Shown: piece after piece, positions 51,191-59,576 of the stretch
How the letters are laid out: each line of letters starts with the position of its first letter
Position numbering within the stretch: position 1 is the first letter of the stretch
Origin: Bradyrhizobium rifense
GTDB taxonomy: Bacteria; Pseudomonadota; Alphaproteobacteria; Rhizobiales; Xanthobacteraceae
Direction of reading: 5' to 3'
Length of the DNA stretch: 64,000 nt
Assembly: GCF_008123425.1 (NCBI RefSeq)
Contig: NZ_VSSS01000062.1
Location: 16,728 to 80,727, forward strand
Notes under the pieces: model-generated
Seen by the model: the letters and a program-made list of their open reading frames with translations, nothing else
What the model was told of the DNA's origin: nothing
Database searches by the model: none
Position numbers and translations under genes: made by a program

Positions 51191-52131
51191 GCACGCTCCT
51201 CGTCGGCCGCCGCAGGAAGTGAGGTGTGAGCCGAAACGCCGGTTCTCACGCAGTAACGCTCGACCATTCGCGCGCAGAAGTCTGCGAATTCGTTCACGTC
51301 AAGCGGTGGACTTGTGTGGTGAGGGGAGATGCCCCTGTGTTCTGGCGTGAAGCAGAACGTGATCGTCACCTGAAATTCCGCCAGGGCGTCCATCTGACGA
51401 TCGAACCAAGCAAGAGCGTTCGGACGGAAGCTGTCGGCCCACGACAAGCCGGTCCTGAGATGCACAACGCCGAGGCGCTGCATCCAGCGTACCGCGTCAT
51501 CCAGGCGATGATCTTCGAAATGGAACCACTGGCACAGGCCCATTTCGCGTGCGTACCGGCCAAACAGGTCGAGCGCGGCCTTCGGCGTTCCATCCTCGCG
51601 CAGCAGCCCCATGTGAAAATGGCGATAATAGGAGGAGCCCTCAGCCTCCTTATGCCGCGTCGTGGCTTCCCAAGTGGAGGGTAGATCGTAGAGGCTGTAC
51701 CAGTGAATACGTGGCGCGCGGCCGATCAGGAGGTCTGCCGTGTGCGACAGTCCCCACGCCTGCACCTCTTCGGCACCGAAGGACGAAACGCCGACTTCGG
51801 TCACCCAGACCGGGAGCGAAGTGACGGCCTTGATCTCCTCCAGCCTGTTCGGCCATTCCCCGATTTTCCATAGATTCCAGTCCAGCGGAAAGCCGTGCAC
51901 AGCCACGGCATCGACATGATCGAGAACGCCCCGGGCCTGCATGTTCCGGATGAAGGATGGGTCGATCGGCGATATACCGCCCAGCACGCGCGGCAATGTC
52001 GGATGCGCGGTACGGATCGCTTTGCCCGCGGCGGTGGCCATTTCAGCGAACTTGGCCCAGTCGGGATCGATCAGGATGTCCCAATGCGATTTGTTGTTGG
52101 GTTCGTTCCAGATTTTGGCAGCTTCGATCAT
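51178..52131 (-). CDS. GH39-like glycosidase with apparently circularly permuted TIM barrel
   Basis: The 317-residue protein begins MIEAAKIWNEPNNKSHW: the acid/base Glu (E10, motif NEP at the end of strand 4) is almost at the N-terminus. Strands 5-8 follow (RVLGGIS, VDAVAVHGF, VWVTEVGVSS with nucleophile E112, IHWYSLYDLP). After residue 185 comes what normally precedes strand 4: DDAVRWMQRLGVVHLRTGLSWAD, ITFCFTPEHRG and NEFADFCARMVERY. The barrel is thus complete but in the order 4-8 then 1-3. Start overlaps the methyltransferase stop (TGATG). It may trim or transglycosylate the product. Confidence 0.8.
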   Translation of the reverse strand: MIEAAKIWNEPNNKSHWDILIDPDWAKFAEMATAAGKAIRTAHPTLPRVLGGISPIDPSFIRNMQARGVLDHVDAVAVHGFPLDWNLWKIGEWPNRLEEIKAVTSLPVWVTEVGVSSFGAEEVQAWGLSHTADLLIGRAPRIHWYSLYDLPSTWEATTRHKEAEGSSYYRHFHMGLLREDGTPKAALDLFGRYAREMGLCQWFHFEDHRLDDAVRWMQRLGVVHLRTGLSWADSFRPNALAWFDRQMDALAEFQVTITFCFTPEHRGISPHHTSPPLDVNEFADFCARMVERYCVRTGVSAHTSLPAAADEERACVP

Positions 52132-52895
52132 CAGCCTGGTCTCCGGAAGGGATAGACCGGGCCGTCGGCTTGCGGCCGCTCGGACCGCTTGCAGAGATAA
52201 ACCTCGTCTTCCGGATGCGCCGTAATGGCGAACCCAGAACTGCGGAGCATGGCTTCCACGCAGGCGCGGTTGGGCACCCACCAATTGGTCGGATCATCGG
52301 CATATTTGTGCTCGATAAAGTGGAGTTTTGGATAGCCGGGCGAGTCGAAATGTTCCGTGGTCCAGAAGTCGTAGTTCTCGTCGAGGGGATCAACCTGAGC
52401 GTCGCCGCGCAGCATCGATTGGAACAGCAGGAGATCGCCAGCCACGTGCTCATGGATCAGGTCGAGGGCGAGCAAGGGATGCCGAAGGTGATAGAGGACG
52501 CCCATGAAGATCACGAGATCGAATTTTTCGCGAAGCTGGCCCACGTCATAGGCCGACATCTTGCGAAACTCGATTCTGAGCCCACTGACTTCCGCGGCGA
52601 AGCGAGCCTGCGCCAGATACTCCTCGTCGGTATCGAGGCCGAGCACTCGCTCGGCGCCACGCCGCTTCATTTCCATCGCGTAAAAGCCGGCGTTGCAGCC
52701 GATATCCAGCACGGTCTTTCCTTCGAGCCGGTCAGGAATGACGCCGGAGAACCGTCGCCATTTGACGTTCGGGTAGTCGCCGAGAAAATGCGTGGGGGCG
52801 GTCGGGACGCCGTCAAGATCGAGATTATGAAACCACGGACCCAGCGCATCGACGCGCCGGCGAATTTCGTCACGGGAAAGGACGCCTCTTGTCAT
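52131..52895 (-). CDS. SAM-dependent methyltransferase (TIGR04290-like)
   Basis: A 254-residue protein: TVLDIGCNAGFYAMEMKRRGAERVLGLDTD gives motif I and the acidic ribose-binding Asp; FDLVIFMGVLYHLRHPLLALDLI gives motif IV. The N-terminal part (WFHNLDLDGVPTAPTHFLGDYP) and the general form resemble CmoB/tRNA wobble-type and sugar O-methyltransferases. I recall family TIGR04290 for such proteins in the same cassette; unverified. Position suggests methylation of a sugar or inositol. ATGA overlap at its start. Confidence 0.87.
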   Translation of the reverse strand: MTRGVLSRDEIRRRVDALGPWFHNLDLDGVPTAPTHFLGDYPNVKWRRFSGVIPDRLEGKTVLDIGCNAGFYAMEMKRRGAERVLGLDTDEEYLAQARFAAEVSGLRIEFRKMSAYDVGQLREKFDLVIFMGVLYHLRHPLLALDLIHEHVAGDLLLFQSMLRGDAQVDPLDENYDFWTTEHFDSPGYPKLHFIEHKYADDPTNWWVPNRACVEAMLRSSGFAITAHPEDEVYLCKRSERPQADGPVYPFRRPG

Positions 52896-53701
52896 GCAAC
52901 CGCTCCGTCGTTCGTGATGGCCGTCGCGCGTGCGGTGTCTGGAGATCCGCCGGCCCACAATCGCGCGCGGCCGTTTCCCGTGGTGCTTCCAGCGAGAAGT
53001 GCCATGGCCGTGCGATAGCCATCGATGGTGCCGACATCGACATAGGATTCGCCGGCCTTCACTCCAGTACCGCGACCGCCGGAGGCGAGGTAAGCATTGA
53101 CCAGCGTGCCGAAATATTCGTCCTGGCGCTCGCGCTTGCTCCAGAGCGCCTGGAGCTGGCGAAACCCCTGCGCGGACATCCGGAAGGCTCCCCATATCCA
53201 TTTTGACGCAGCATCCGGTTGTTTCACCTGGATCTCCATCACCTGATCGCCGTCGAGCACAACGGCGTCGAAGAGCTCCGGACGTTCTACCGGAAACAGA
53301 AGGAAGGACAGATCAGCGTTCGGCAGAGCCTGCAACGCGGCCTTGGGAAACCAGACGGTGTCGGGAAGACCGACCACGACGTCTTCGTCCCTGCCAACCA
53401 CTGTGGTGGCTCGGAAGACTGCATCACACAGCCCGGATGGCTCCGGCTGCACGACGTAGGCGAGCTTGGCGTCGCCATAATGGTCGCCGAAATATTCGAG
53501 GATGTCGGATTTGCCGGGTGAGATCACGAAGCAGATCTTGTCTGCACCTCCCAAGATCAGGCGCTCCAGAAGATATTCCGAGACCGCGCAGGGACGGTCA
53601 GTGCCGTCGTCTCCGCGGCTGCCGACGGGCAGCAGTTCCTTCGAGAAGGCGAGCGGCTGGATTCGGCTGCCGCGACCCGCAGCCGGGACGATGCCCCACA
53701 T
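52892..53701 (-). CDS. Sugar nucleotidyltransferase
   Basis: A 269-residue protein with the pyrophosphorylase start WGIVPAAGRGSRIQPLAFSKELLPVG (GXGXRxxPLT-like, Lys of KELLP), then ISPGKSDILEYFGDHYGD and VVGLPDTVWFP with the metal-binding Asp. It couples a sugar 1-phosphate to a nucleotide, releasing pyrophosphate. The C-terminal helix repeat of glucose-1-phosphate enzymes is absent. Substrate could come from phosphopentomutase or from hexose phosphates. Confidence 0.88.
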   Translation of the reverse strand: MWGIVPAAGRGSRIQPLAFSKELLPVGSRGDDGTDRPCAVSEYLLERLILGGADKICFVISPGKSDILEYFGDHYGDAKLAYVVQPEPSGLCDAVFRATTVVGRDEDVVVGLPDTVWFPKAALQALPNADLSFLLFPVERPELFDAVVLDGDQVMEIQVKQPDAASKWIWGAFRMSAQGFRQLQALWSKRERQDEYFGTLVNAYLASGGRGTGVKAGESYVDVGTIDGYRTAMALLAGSTTGNGRARLWAGGSPDTARATAITNDGAVA

Positions 53702-53702
53702 G

Positions 53703-54806
53703 TCAGGCCTCCTCGGGTTGTTGATGGCGCGTGCCACGGCAGGCGGCTCGTTCCAGCAAAGAGATGAGTTCGCGGGCGCGCTTGTCCGATGTGTGCTGGT
53801 CCATGGTGCGCTCGCGCGCCCTCTGCGCGATGCGTTGGAGTTCGGCATCCGGCATCGCCAAAGCGGCGAGTGTGTCGGTCTGGTCGCGTGCGATCAGGAT
53901 CTCGTCACCGGGAACGAAGAACGCATCAATCCCCTGCCAATCGTCGCTCAGGAGCGGAACTCCGCAAGCGGCGGCTTCGAACAGTCGTCCCGACGGACAC
54001 CAACCCATTTCCGCCATCGCCGAGCGCGTGACATTGAGCGTCAGGCGAGACGACGCAAAGAACGGCGCATGTTCGGATGGCGGCAAGTGTTGAACGAAAT
54101 ATATATTTGGCGACCATGGGAAAGCGTCGGGATACTGGGCACCTCCGATCAGGAAGCGAAGGTCGTGCCGCGCCTGCGCGGGTCTGACGAACAGTGTCTC
54201 AAGCGTTTGCTGACGATCTTCGGAATACGTACCGAGGTAAGACAAGTCCGCGCGGTAATGCGGTTGTGGCGAGACCGGCCGATGAATATCGGTATCGACG
54301 TGACCGTAAAGCGGCTCGACACGACGTGCGCCGAGCCTGGTGCAGAACTCGTCCGAGACCCGCGCGCCTCCGGTGAAACTCAGGACCAGATCGAAGTCCT
54401 TCAAGCCGCCCGGGCCGATATATGTCACGGCTTCTCCTGCCACGAGCCTCGCCAAAGTGACCGGCGTGTCGAGGTCGTAGAACACAGGAACTGCGCGACC
54501 TTCGGCAAGGATCAGTTCGGTCGCCGCGATTGCGTCCGGACAGTAGGAGGTTACGATTGCGACGTCGGCGTCGCGAACCTCGTTTCTCGCGGTGGGACGT
54601 ACATTGTCCCAATCCGAAAACAGGGTCAGACGACCACCGGGGAGCTCGTGAAGATCCCGGGCTCCGGCGTAATACGGCACGTCGCGCTCGAAGAACACGA
54701 TTGTGTGCCCGAGCCGCACCAGATGCTTGCAGAGCCCGCGCCACAAGGTCGCATGGCCGTTGCCCCATGAGGAGGAGATGGTCAGACCGAAAATCACGAT
54801 TTTCAC
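53703..54806 (-). CDS. CgeB-like glycosyltransferase 4
   Basis: A 367-residue GT-B protein starting MKIVIFGLTISSSWGNGHAT. SGRLFEAAACGVPLLSDDWQGID is the donor motif. It is clearly the closest relative of copy 1 at 41881 (shared SSWGNGHAT, FYDLDTPVTLARL, DLSYLGTYSEDRQQTLE and IGGAQYPDAFPW), so the cluster contains a duplication. It is coupled by overlap to the histidine phosphatase gene upstream. Confidence 0.88.
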   Translation of the reverse strand: MKIVIFGLTISSSWGNGHATLWRGLCKHLVRLGHTIVFFERDVPYYAGARDLHELPGGRLTLFSDWDNVRPTARNEVRDADVAIVTSYCPDAIAATELILAEGRAVPVFYDLDTPVTLARLVAGEAVTYIGPGGLKDFDLVLSFTGGARVSDEFCTRLGARRVEPLYGHVDTDIHRPVSPQPHYRADLSYLGTYSEDRQQTLETLFVRPAQARHDLRFLIGGAQYPDAFPWSPNIYFVQHLPPSEHAPFFASSRLTLNVTRSAMAEMGWCPSGRLFEAAACGVPLLSDDWQGIDAFFVPGDEILIARDQTDTLAALAMPDAELQRIAQRARERTMDQHTSDKRARELISLLERAACRGTRHQQPEEA

Positions 54807-55399
54807 GCAAATACCCGCTGGTTGATGCCGGTGATCGTGAGCTCACCGTTCTCCACGCTGAGCGTACTGATGCTGGCTGGATCAATCTCGATCGCGAGGA
54901 AGTCGTCGAGTTCAATTCGGGAATAATGCAAGAGGGCGGCGCGAATCGGCTCGGCGTGGCTCACGGCGACAATGGTGTCACCGCCATGATCGCTTCGCAC
55001 TTGCTCGAGATGGCTGACGACCCGGCGCTGGAGCGATCGCATGCATTCGCCGCCCGGCGGACGGCTGGCTTCGCGTTGTGTATTCCAACTGGACCATTGG
55101 GGATCGCGGCCGAGGTCTTCAAAGGCTCGTCCCGTCCATTCGCCGTAATCGAGCTCATCGAGGGCGGGCACGATCTCGATCGGGAGACCGAAGCGGGCGG
55201 CCAGAATGCAGGCCGACTGCATGCAGCGCCGCTGCGGGCTTGATTGTATCAAGGTTGGCCGCGGTTCGATGACGTCGGCACAACGCGCCATCTCCTGAGA
55301 GCCGAGATCGTCGAGCGCAATCCCCTTCATCCGGCCGCATAGCGTGCGTCCCAGCAGGGCGTGATGGCCATGACGCACGAGATGAACGATCGTCGCCAT
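54803..55399 (-). CDS. Histidine phosphatase family protein
   Basis: A 198-residue protein of the phosphoglycerate mutase-like type: VHLVRHGHHALLGRTLCGRM with catalytic RHG, SSPQRRCMQSA, ELDYGEWTGRAFEDL and the second catalytic His in AVSHAEPIRAALL. It lies directly after inositol-3-phosphate synthase (TGATG overlap, or GTGA if GTG 55402 is used). Dephosphorylation of inositol phosphate would fit the position, but such enzymes accept many phosphates and this is an inference. Confidence 0.88.
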   Translation of the reverse strand: MATIVHLVRHGHHALLGRTLCGRMKGIALDDLGSQEMARCADVIEPRPTLIQSSPQRRCMQSACILAARFGLPIEIVPALDELDYGEWTGRAFEDLGRDPQWSSWNTQREASRPPGGECMRSLQRRVVSHLEQVRSDHGGDTIVAVSHAEPIRAALLHYSRIELDDFLAIEIDPASISTLSVENGELTITGINQRVFA

Positions 55400-56499
55400 C
55401 ACGTATAGGCCTTGTCTGCGATGAAGGCCCGTGTGCGGCGTCCGGCCTCCTCATCGGTGAACTGCCGCGGCGGCGACTTCATGAAGTAGCTTGAGGGGCC
55501 CGTCAGCGCGCCGGCCTGTCCGCGATCCATCGCGAGTTTGGCGCAGCGGACCGCGTCGATGACGACACCCGCTGAATTTGGGGAGTCCCAGACCTCCAGC
55601 TTGACTTCCGCACTCAGGGGAACGCCGCCGAATGTCGTTCCTTCCAGCCGAATGAACGCAAGTTTGCGGTCGGTGAGCCAGGGGACATGATCGCTGGGAC
55701 CGACATGGATATTGTCGGCCTCCATGGGAACGTCGAATTGGCTGGTGACGGCTTGCGTCTTGGATATCTTCTTGGACGTCAGTCGCTCACGCTCGAGCAT
55801 GTTCTTGAAATCGGTGTTGCCGCCAACGTTGAGCTGATAGGTGCGATCGAGCTTGACGCCCCGATCGCGAAACAGATTGGCAAGCACGCGGTGAACGATG
55901 GTGGCGCCGACCTGGCTCTTGATGTCGTCGCCGATGATCGGCAAACCAGCTTCCTCAAACCGCCGCTGCCAATCGGGATTCGAGGCAATGAAGACCGGAA
56001 TGCAATTGACGTAGCCGCAGCCCGCCTCAATGGCACGTGCGGCGTACCATTCGCTGGCCTGCTGGGACCCGACGGGAAGATAGGATACCAGGACGTCCGT
56101 GCGCGATGTCGACAGTACGTCCGCGACGTCAGCTTCGGGAACGTCGGCAATCGGAATGTCGTCCTGGAGATAGCGGCCGATCCCGTCCATGACCGGCCCG
56201 CGTTGCACGAACACGCCGGTCTCGGCAACATCGGAGAAGCGGTGCGTGTTGTTTGGCTTGGCCCAGATCGCTTCGGCAACATCCCGTCCGACCTTGTAGG
56301 CGTTGACGTCGAATGCCGAAGCGATCTGAATATCGCTGATGTGATAGCCGCCGAGATCGACATTCATCAATCCGGGCACCGGCTCGTTCGACTCGGCGTC
56401 CCGGTAGTAGCTGAGCCCCTGGACCAGGGAGCTTGCGCAATTGCCGACACCAACAATGCCGACGCGCACGCGCCGCCTGTCTTGAAGACGTGAATGCAT
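55399..56499 (-). CDS. ino1: Inositol-3-phosphate synthase
   Basis: A 366-residue NAD+-dependent cyclase: VRVGIVGVGNCASSLVQGLSYY, the conserved GYHISDIQIASAFDVNAYKVG, NCIPVFIASNPDW, GDDIKSQVGATIVHR (catalytic Lys) and QLNVGGNTDFKNMLERERLTSKKISKTQAV. The short form and GDDIKSQ/NVGGNTDF resemble actinobacterial Ino1. It makes L-myo-inositol 1-phosphate (1D-myo-inositol 3-phosphate) from glucose 6-phosphate. Start ATG 56499 has GGAGGG upstream. It heads the cluster, 51 nt after an EcfG-type promoter, so inositol is probably part of the product. Confidence 0.92.
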   Translation of the reverse strand: MHSRLQDRRRVRVGIVGVGNCASSLVQGLSYYRDAESNEPVPGLMNVDLGGYHISDIQIASAFDVNAYKVGRDVAEAIWAKPNNTHRFSDVAETGVFVQRGPVMDGIGRYLQDDIPIADVPEADVADVLSTSRTDVLVSYLPVGSQQASEWYAARAIEAGCGYVNCIPVFIASNPDWQRRFEEAGLPIIGDDIKSQVGATIVHRVLANLFRDRGVKLDRTYQLNVGGNTDFKNMLERERLTSKKISKTQAVTSQFDVPMEADNIHVGPSDHVPWLTDRKLAFIRLEGTTFGGVPLSAEVKLEVWDSPNSAGVVIDAVRCAKLAMDRGQAGALTGPSSYFMKSPPRQFTDEEAGRRTRAFIADKAYT

Positions 56500-56549
56500 G
56501 GATTGAAGCCCTCCAGGAAGAACGCGGCGTCGACGTAAGTAGATCGGCG

Positions 56550-56574
56550 AACGTGCGGCAGGTATGTTCGTTCC
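56550..56574 (-). promoter_or_regulatory. EcfG-type promoter (GGAAC-N16-CGTT) for the ino1 glycoconjugate cluster
   Basis: On the minus strand GGAAC (56574-56570) and CGTT (56553-56550), spacing 16 nt, with a leader of about 45 nt before ino1. It is the only perfect site for the cluster. Confidence 0.72.
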
Positions 56575-56823
56575 TGCCCAGATCATGCTGTGGAGCGGCC
56601 ATGGCGTTTTTCAGCTGCACAAAATGCAACGAGCTTAACCTGGATTAGAATCCGTGGACGTATGGAGGGAACGAAGAGCTTCTTGGTTGAAGATGAAGAA
56701 GATGATGCTGGCGGCCGCCACCTCAAGCACCCAAAGAACCAATCCTGCCGGCCGGCGTTGGACGGGAAAGCGGGGCCCTCATCCGCATGTTGGGAGCCAG
56801 CGCGCCAGTAAGGAAGGTGTCAA

Positions 56824-57120
56824 ATGAACACGAGCCATGCAAAGACCCAAGACAGCGAAGCCCAGAAGACCACCGACCACAATGTCATTCGGAAATGGGT
56901 GGATCAGCGCGGCGGAAAGCCCGCCACCGTGAAGGCAACCGAGGAGAATGGGCACGCCGGCATCCTCCGGATCGATTTCGATCCTCCCGATGAAGGCCTG
57001 GAGCGGATCGGCTGGGACGAATTCTTCGAGAAGTTCGATGACGCCGGAATCGCGTTCCTTCATCAAGATCGGACCAAGGACGGCGAGTTGAGCCGCTTCC
57101 ATAAATTTGTAAAAGCCTAG
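56824..57120 (+). CDS. Conserved hypothetical protein
   Basis: A 98-residue protein starting MNTSHAKTQDSEAQKTTDHN, with GGAAGG upstream. The core RKWVDQRGGKPATVKATEENGHAGILRIDFDPPDEGLERIGWDEFFEKFDD (in pieces) is a conserved rhizobial family, sometimes labelled branching enzyme in databases without support. FEKFDDAGIAFLHQD is its tail. Possible link to the GT9-like gene that follows after 14 nt. Confidence 0.8.
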   Translation: MNTSHAKTQDSEAQKTTDHNVIRKWVDQRGGKPATVKATEENGHAGILRIDFDPPDEGLERIGWDEFFEKFDDAGIAFLHQDRTKDGELSRFHKFVKA

Positions 57121-57134
57121 GCGAGCCGCCTCGC

Positions 57135-58061
57135 GTGGGCGGGACGGGCGGCTGGACAGAAGCGATGCGTGCGGGCGCGTTCCCGCAAGCCTGGGCGATC
57201 ACCGACCGGGACCTGGCGAGGCTTGCGCTTCCTCCCAAGCATACCGGCCCTCGTCATCTCCAGCGGATCTGGCGGGGCGAGCAGCTTGCGGGCAAACATG
57301 TGCTTGTCCGCTGCTATCACGGGCTCGGCGACACGATCCAGTTTCTCCGCTTCATGCCCGCGCTTGCAGCTATTGCACGAAGCGTGACAGTCTGGTGCCA
57401 GGCCGAGCTGTTGCCACTGGTCGAGCGAACGGAAGGCGTTGATATCGCGATTCCGCTTCACGATGGTACGCCCTGCGTTGAATTCGAGACTGACATCGAG
57501 ATCATGGAAGTCCCCCATGCTCTCCGTGCCGGACGCGAGACAGCCGAAATGCGAGCGCCGTACCTGACGCTGCCGGATGGTGGTGCACGCGCAGAACCGC
57601 TAGAAGGCTCCAGCGGTTTGGCCGTCGGTTTGGTCTGGGAGGTCGGCGCTTGGGACAAGCGGCGTGCCATTCCTGCCGAGCTTTTGCGGCGTCTTGCGTG
57701 CGACGGCATAACGCTTTACTCACTCCAGCGCGGCGCCGGCATCGATCAGCTCGCGGAGACGGGCGCGCGGGACATCAGCACGCCCGACATCGTCGCGCTT
57801 GGGCATCTTCTCCGGCAGCTCGACCTCGTCATTTGCGTCGACACGATGGTTTCGCACCTGGCGGGAGCGTTAGAATGCGAAGCCTGGGTGTTGCTGCATG
57901 CCGACTGCGACTGGCGCTGGCCCGCTTCGGAAGCACATACCTTCTGGTATCCGACCTTGCGGCTTTTCCATCAGGAAAAATTGGGGCAGTGGGACGGCGT
58001 CGTCGAACAGGTTCGGCTGGCGCTGCTCTCGCGCGCCGAGCTGAAGCGGGCGGCCGCATGA
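57135..58061 (+). CDS. GT9-like glycosyltransferase (heptosyltransferase family)
   Basis: A 308-residue protein with the half-motifs of ADP-heptose transferases: VLVRCYHGLGDTIQFLRFMPAL (glycine loop), GLAVGLVWEVGAW, LYSLQRGAGIDQL and DIVALGHLLRQLDLVICVDTMVSHLAGALECEAWVLL, the donor-binding DTxxxHLAGAL. The form without TPR repeats is unusual. Start could be GTG 57135 or ATG 57165. It lies beyond the ino1 promoter on the opposite strand, so it is not part of that operon. Confidence 0.8.
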   Translation: MGGTGGWTEAMRAGAFPQAWAITDRDLARLALPPKHTGPRHLQRIWRGEQLAGKHVLVRCYHGLGDTIQFLRFMPALAAIARSVTVWCQAELLPLVERTEGVDIAIPLHDGTPCVEFETDIEIMEVPHALRAGRETAEMRAPYLTLPDGGARAEPLEGSSGLAVGLVWEVGAWDKRRAIPAELLRRLACDGITLYSLQRGAGIDQLAETGARDISTPDIVALGHLLRQLDLVICVDTMVSHLAGALECEAWVLLHADCDWRWPASEAHTFWYPTLRLFHQEKLGQWDGVVEQVRLALLSRAELKRAAA

Positions 58062-58065
58062 AATT

Positions 58066-58848
58066 TCACGCGAGCTCCACTCCCATCGAGATTGGTGTGG
58101 GCTGCGGCGGCCGCGCTTCACTGCCGTGAGGACGGGTTCGCAGATAGGCGGGATCGAAACCTGCAAGACGGACAAGGCCCGGCCAATCCGTGATGGTCAT
58201 GGTTCTACCATGCCATTGCAGGAGGTTGCGCCGACGCAACTCCTGAATCGTCCGATTTGCGTGGACGGGGGAGATGCCACATGCGGCGGCGAGGTCCGAC
58301 TGCGTGAAGGGCGACGGAAAGCTGAAATCTCTTGCGAGACCGACGCCGTGGAGGCGCTCCCTGATTTCGCAAAGAAGGTGCGCCACACGGCAGAGGGCGT
58401 CACGGCTGCCCAGATTCACAGTCCAGTTTCGTTGGATGGCGAGATCGGCCAGCATCATCAGATGCAACGCGTGCGCCATCGCGGCCGAATTCGCCGACAG
58501 CTCACGAAAGAAGTCGTGAGGCACCAGGGCGATGGTCGCTGATCCGAGCGCGACAAGATTGGCCCCGGCCGAAGGATGGTAAAGCGTGTGCAGATCTGGA
58601 ACGTCGCCGGGAACGTATATCGACGTGATCTGCCCGTCCTGTCCCGCCGCGACATGCCAGCAGAGATAGCCTTGGAGCAGAAGGCAACAATGGTCAGTCT
58701 CAGTGTGGTGTCGTACCACAGTCTGATGAGCTCCAACGTGCACGATGGTGCTTGGCATATCCGCGAGCAGATCAAGATCCTGGGCGGTCAAATCAGTGAG
58801 GCTGGACAGTCTGTCTGCCAGCTTGGAGAAGGCGAACCCTGCTTGCAT
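58066..58848 (-). CDS. Crp/Fnr family transcriptional regulator
   Basis: A 260-residue regulator: cyclic-nucleotide-type beta domain (HHTETDHCCLLLQGYLCWHV, YVPGDVPDLHTLYHPSAG) and C-terminal helix-turn-helix (TQSDLAAACGISPVHANRTIQELRRR in pieces). No Fnr cysteines. It is a paralogue of the regulator at 24742 (same order DVPDL, RVAHLLCEI/RVAHLVLEL, VHxNRxxQELR). No ligand can be assigned. It converges with the GT9-like gene, four bases apart. Confidence 0.9.
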   Translation of the reverse strand: MQAGFAFSKLADRLSSLTDLTAQDLDLLADMPSTIVHVGAHQTVVRHHTETDHCCLLLQGYLCWHVAAGQDGQITSIYVPGDVPDLHTLYHPSAGANLVALGSATIALVPHDFFRELSANSAAMAHALHLMMLADLAIQRNWTVNLGSRDALCRVAHLLCEIRERLHGVGLARDFSFPSPFTQSDLAAACGISPVHANRTIQELRRRNLLQWHGRTMTITDWPGLVRLAGFDPAYLRTRPHGSEARPPQPTPISMGVELA

Positions 58849-59012
58849 GAGGCATCCAGTTACGCGTTGCCAGCCTCCTATTTGACCTAGGTTGCAGGAA
58901 TGTCGCATTAACGTTTGCTAAGTGGGCAAAGTATGTTCACGCACACCGAGTTCTCGGTCACTTGGGTTGTAACTTCACGCAACAGGCTTTGCGTGTCGTC
59001 GCGGCTACATGT

Positions 59013-59561
59013 TCAGGAGGGGGCGCCGGTCCTTGCTTGGCCGTTCGTCAGCTGCCTCGCTCGATCTTTGACGGCGGCGAGCCCCTTTGGAAAGCCGCTT
59101 CGGTCGGGATAGAGCCTGCGCCTTGCTTTGGGCGAGGGACGCTTCGGCTTGGTCTCCTGCGCCGCGCGGTAATCGAGCATCGCGATGCCGCCAATCATGA
59201 GAAGCGCCAGCGCGACGTTGCCCTTCTTGGGATTGTCCGGCGTCAGTGCGGAGATGAGGGCAGCAGCATCCAGGCCGTCGCCACCGACGCGCGCCCACAG
59301 GCCGGCGTTCTTGTCGACAGAGAGGGACATGATCCCGCTGATGATTTCCCGAGCGCCGAATGCGCGCACCAGCGTCTCGTGGCCCTCCATCCCCAGCGTC
59401 TCCGTGACCCGTCGCGGCGCGAAAAGCTCGGCCAATCCGAGGCCGATGCTGAACCAGCCGAGCGCACGTGCGAGCCGATCTTCGGGGCGCGCGAGACTCG
59501 TTCCGCTGTCCACGATTTTCGGATCGCCCTTGGTCCTCACGATATTGCCGAAATGAAACAT
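59013..59561 (-). CDS. Membrane-associated DUF4267-like protein
   Basis: A 182-residue protein: RLARALGWFSIGLGLAELFA, then RAFGAREIISGIMSL, DGLDAAALISAL and VALALLMIGGIAMLDYRAAQ, followed by a basic tail. Three hydrophobic segments and the GWFSIGLGLAEL start are typical of a proteobacterial family often annotated as cyclase/dehydrase-linked. It begins 16 nt after the zinc alcohol dehydrogenase stop, so the two are one operon. The function is unknown. Confidence 0.8.
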   Translation of the reverse strand: MFHFGNIVRTKGDPKIVDSGTSLARPEDRLARALGWFSIGLGLAELFAPRRVTETLGMEGHETLVRAFGAREIISGIMSLSVDKNAGLWARVGGDGLDAAALISALTPDNPKKGNVALALLMIGGIAMLDYRAAQETKPKRPSPKARRRLYPDRSGFPKGLAAVKDRARQLTNGQARTGAPS

Positions 59562-59576
59562 GGCTTGCTCGCTCCT

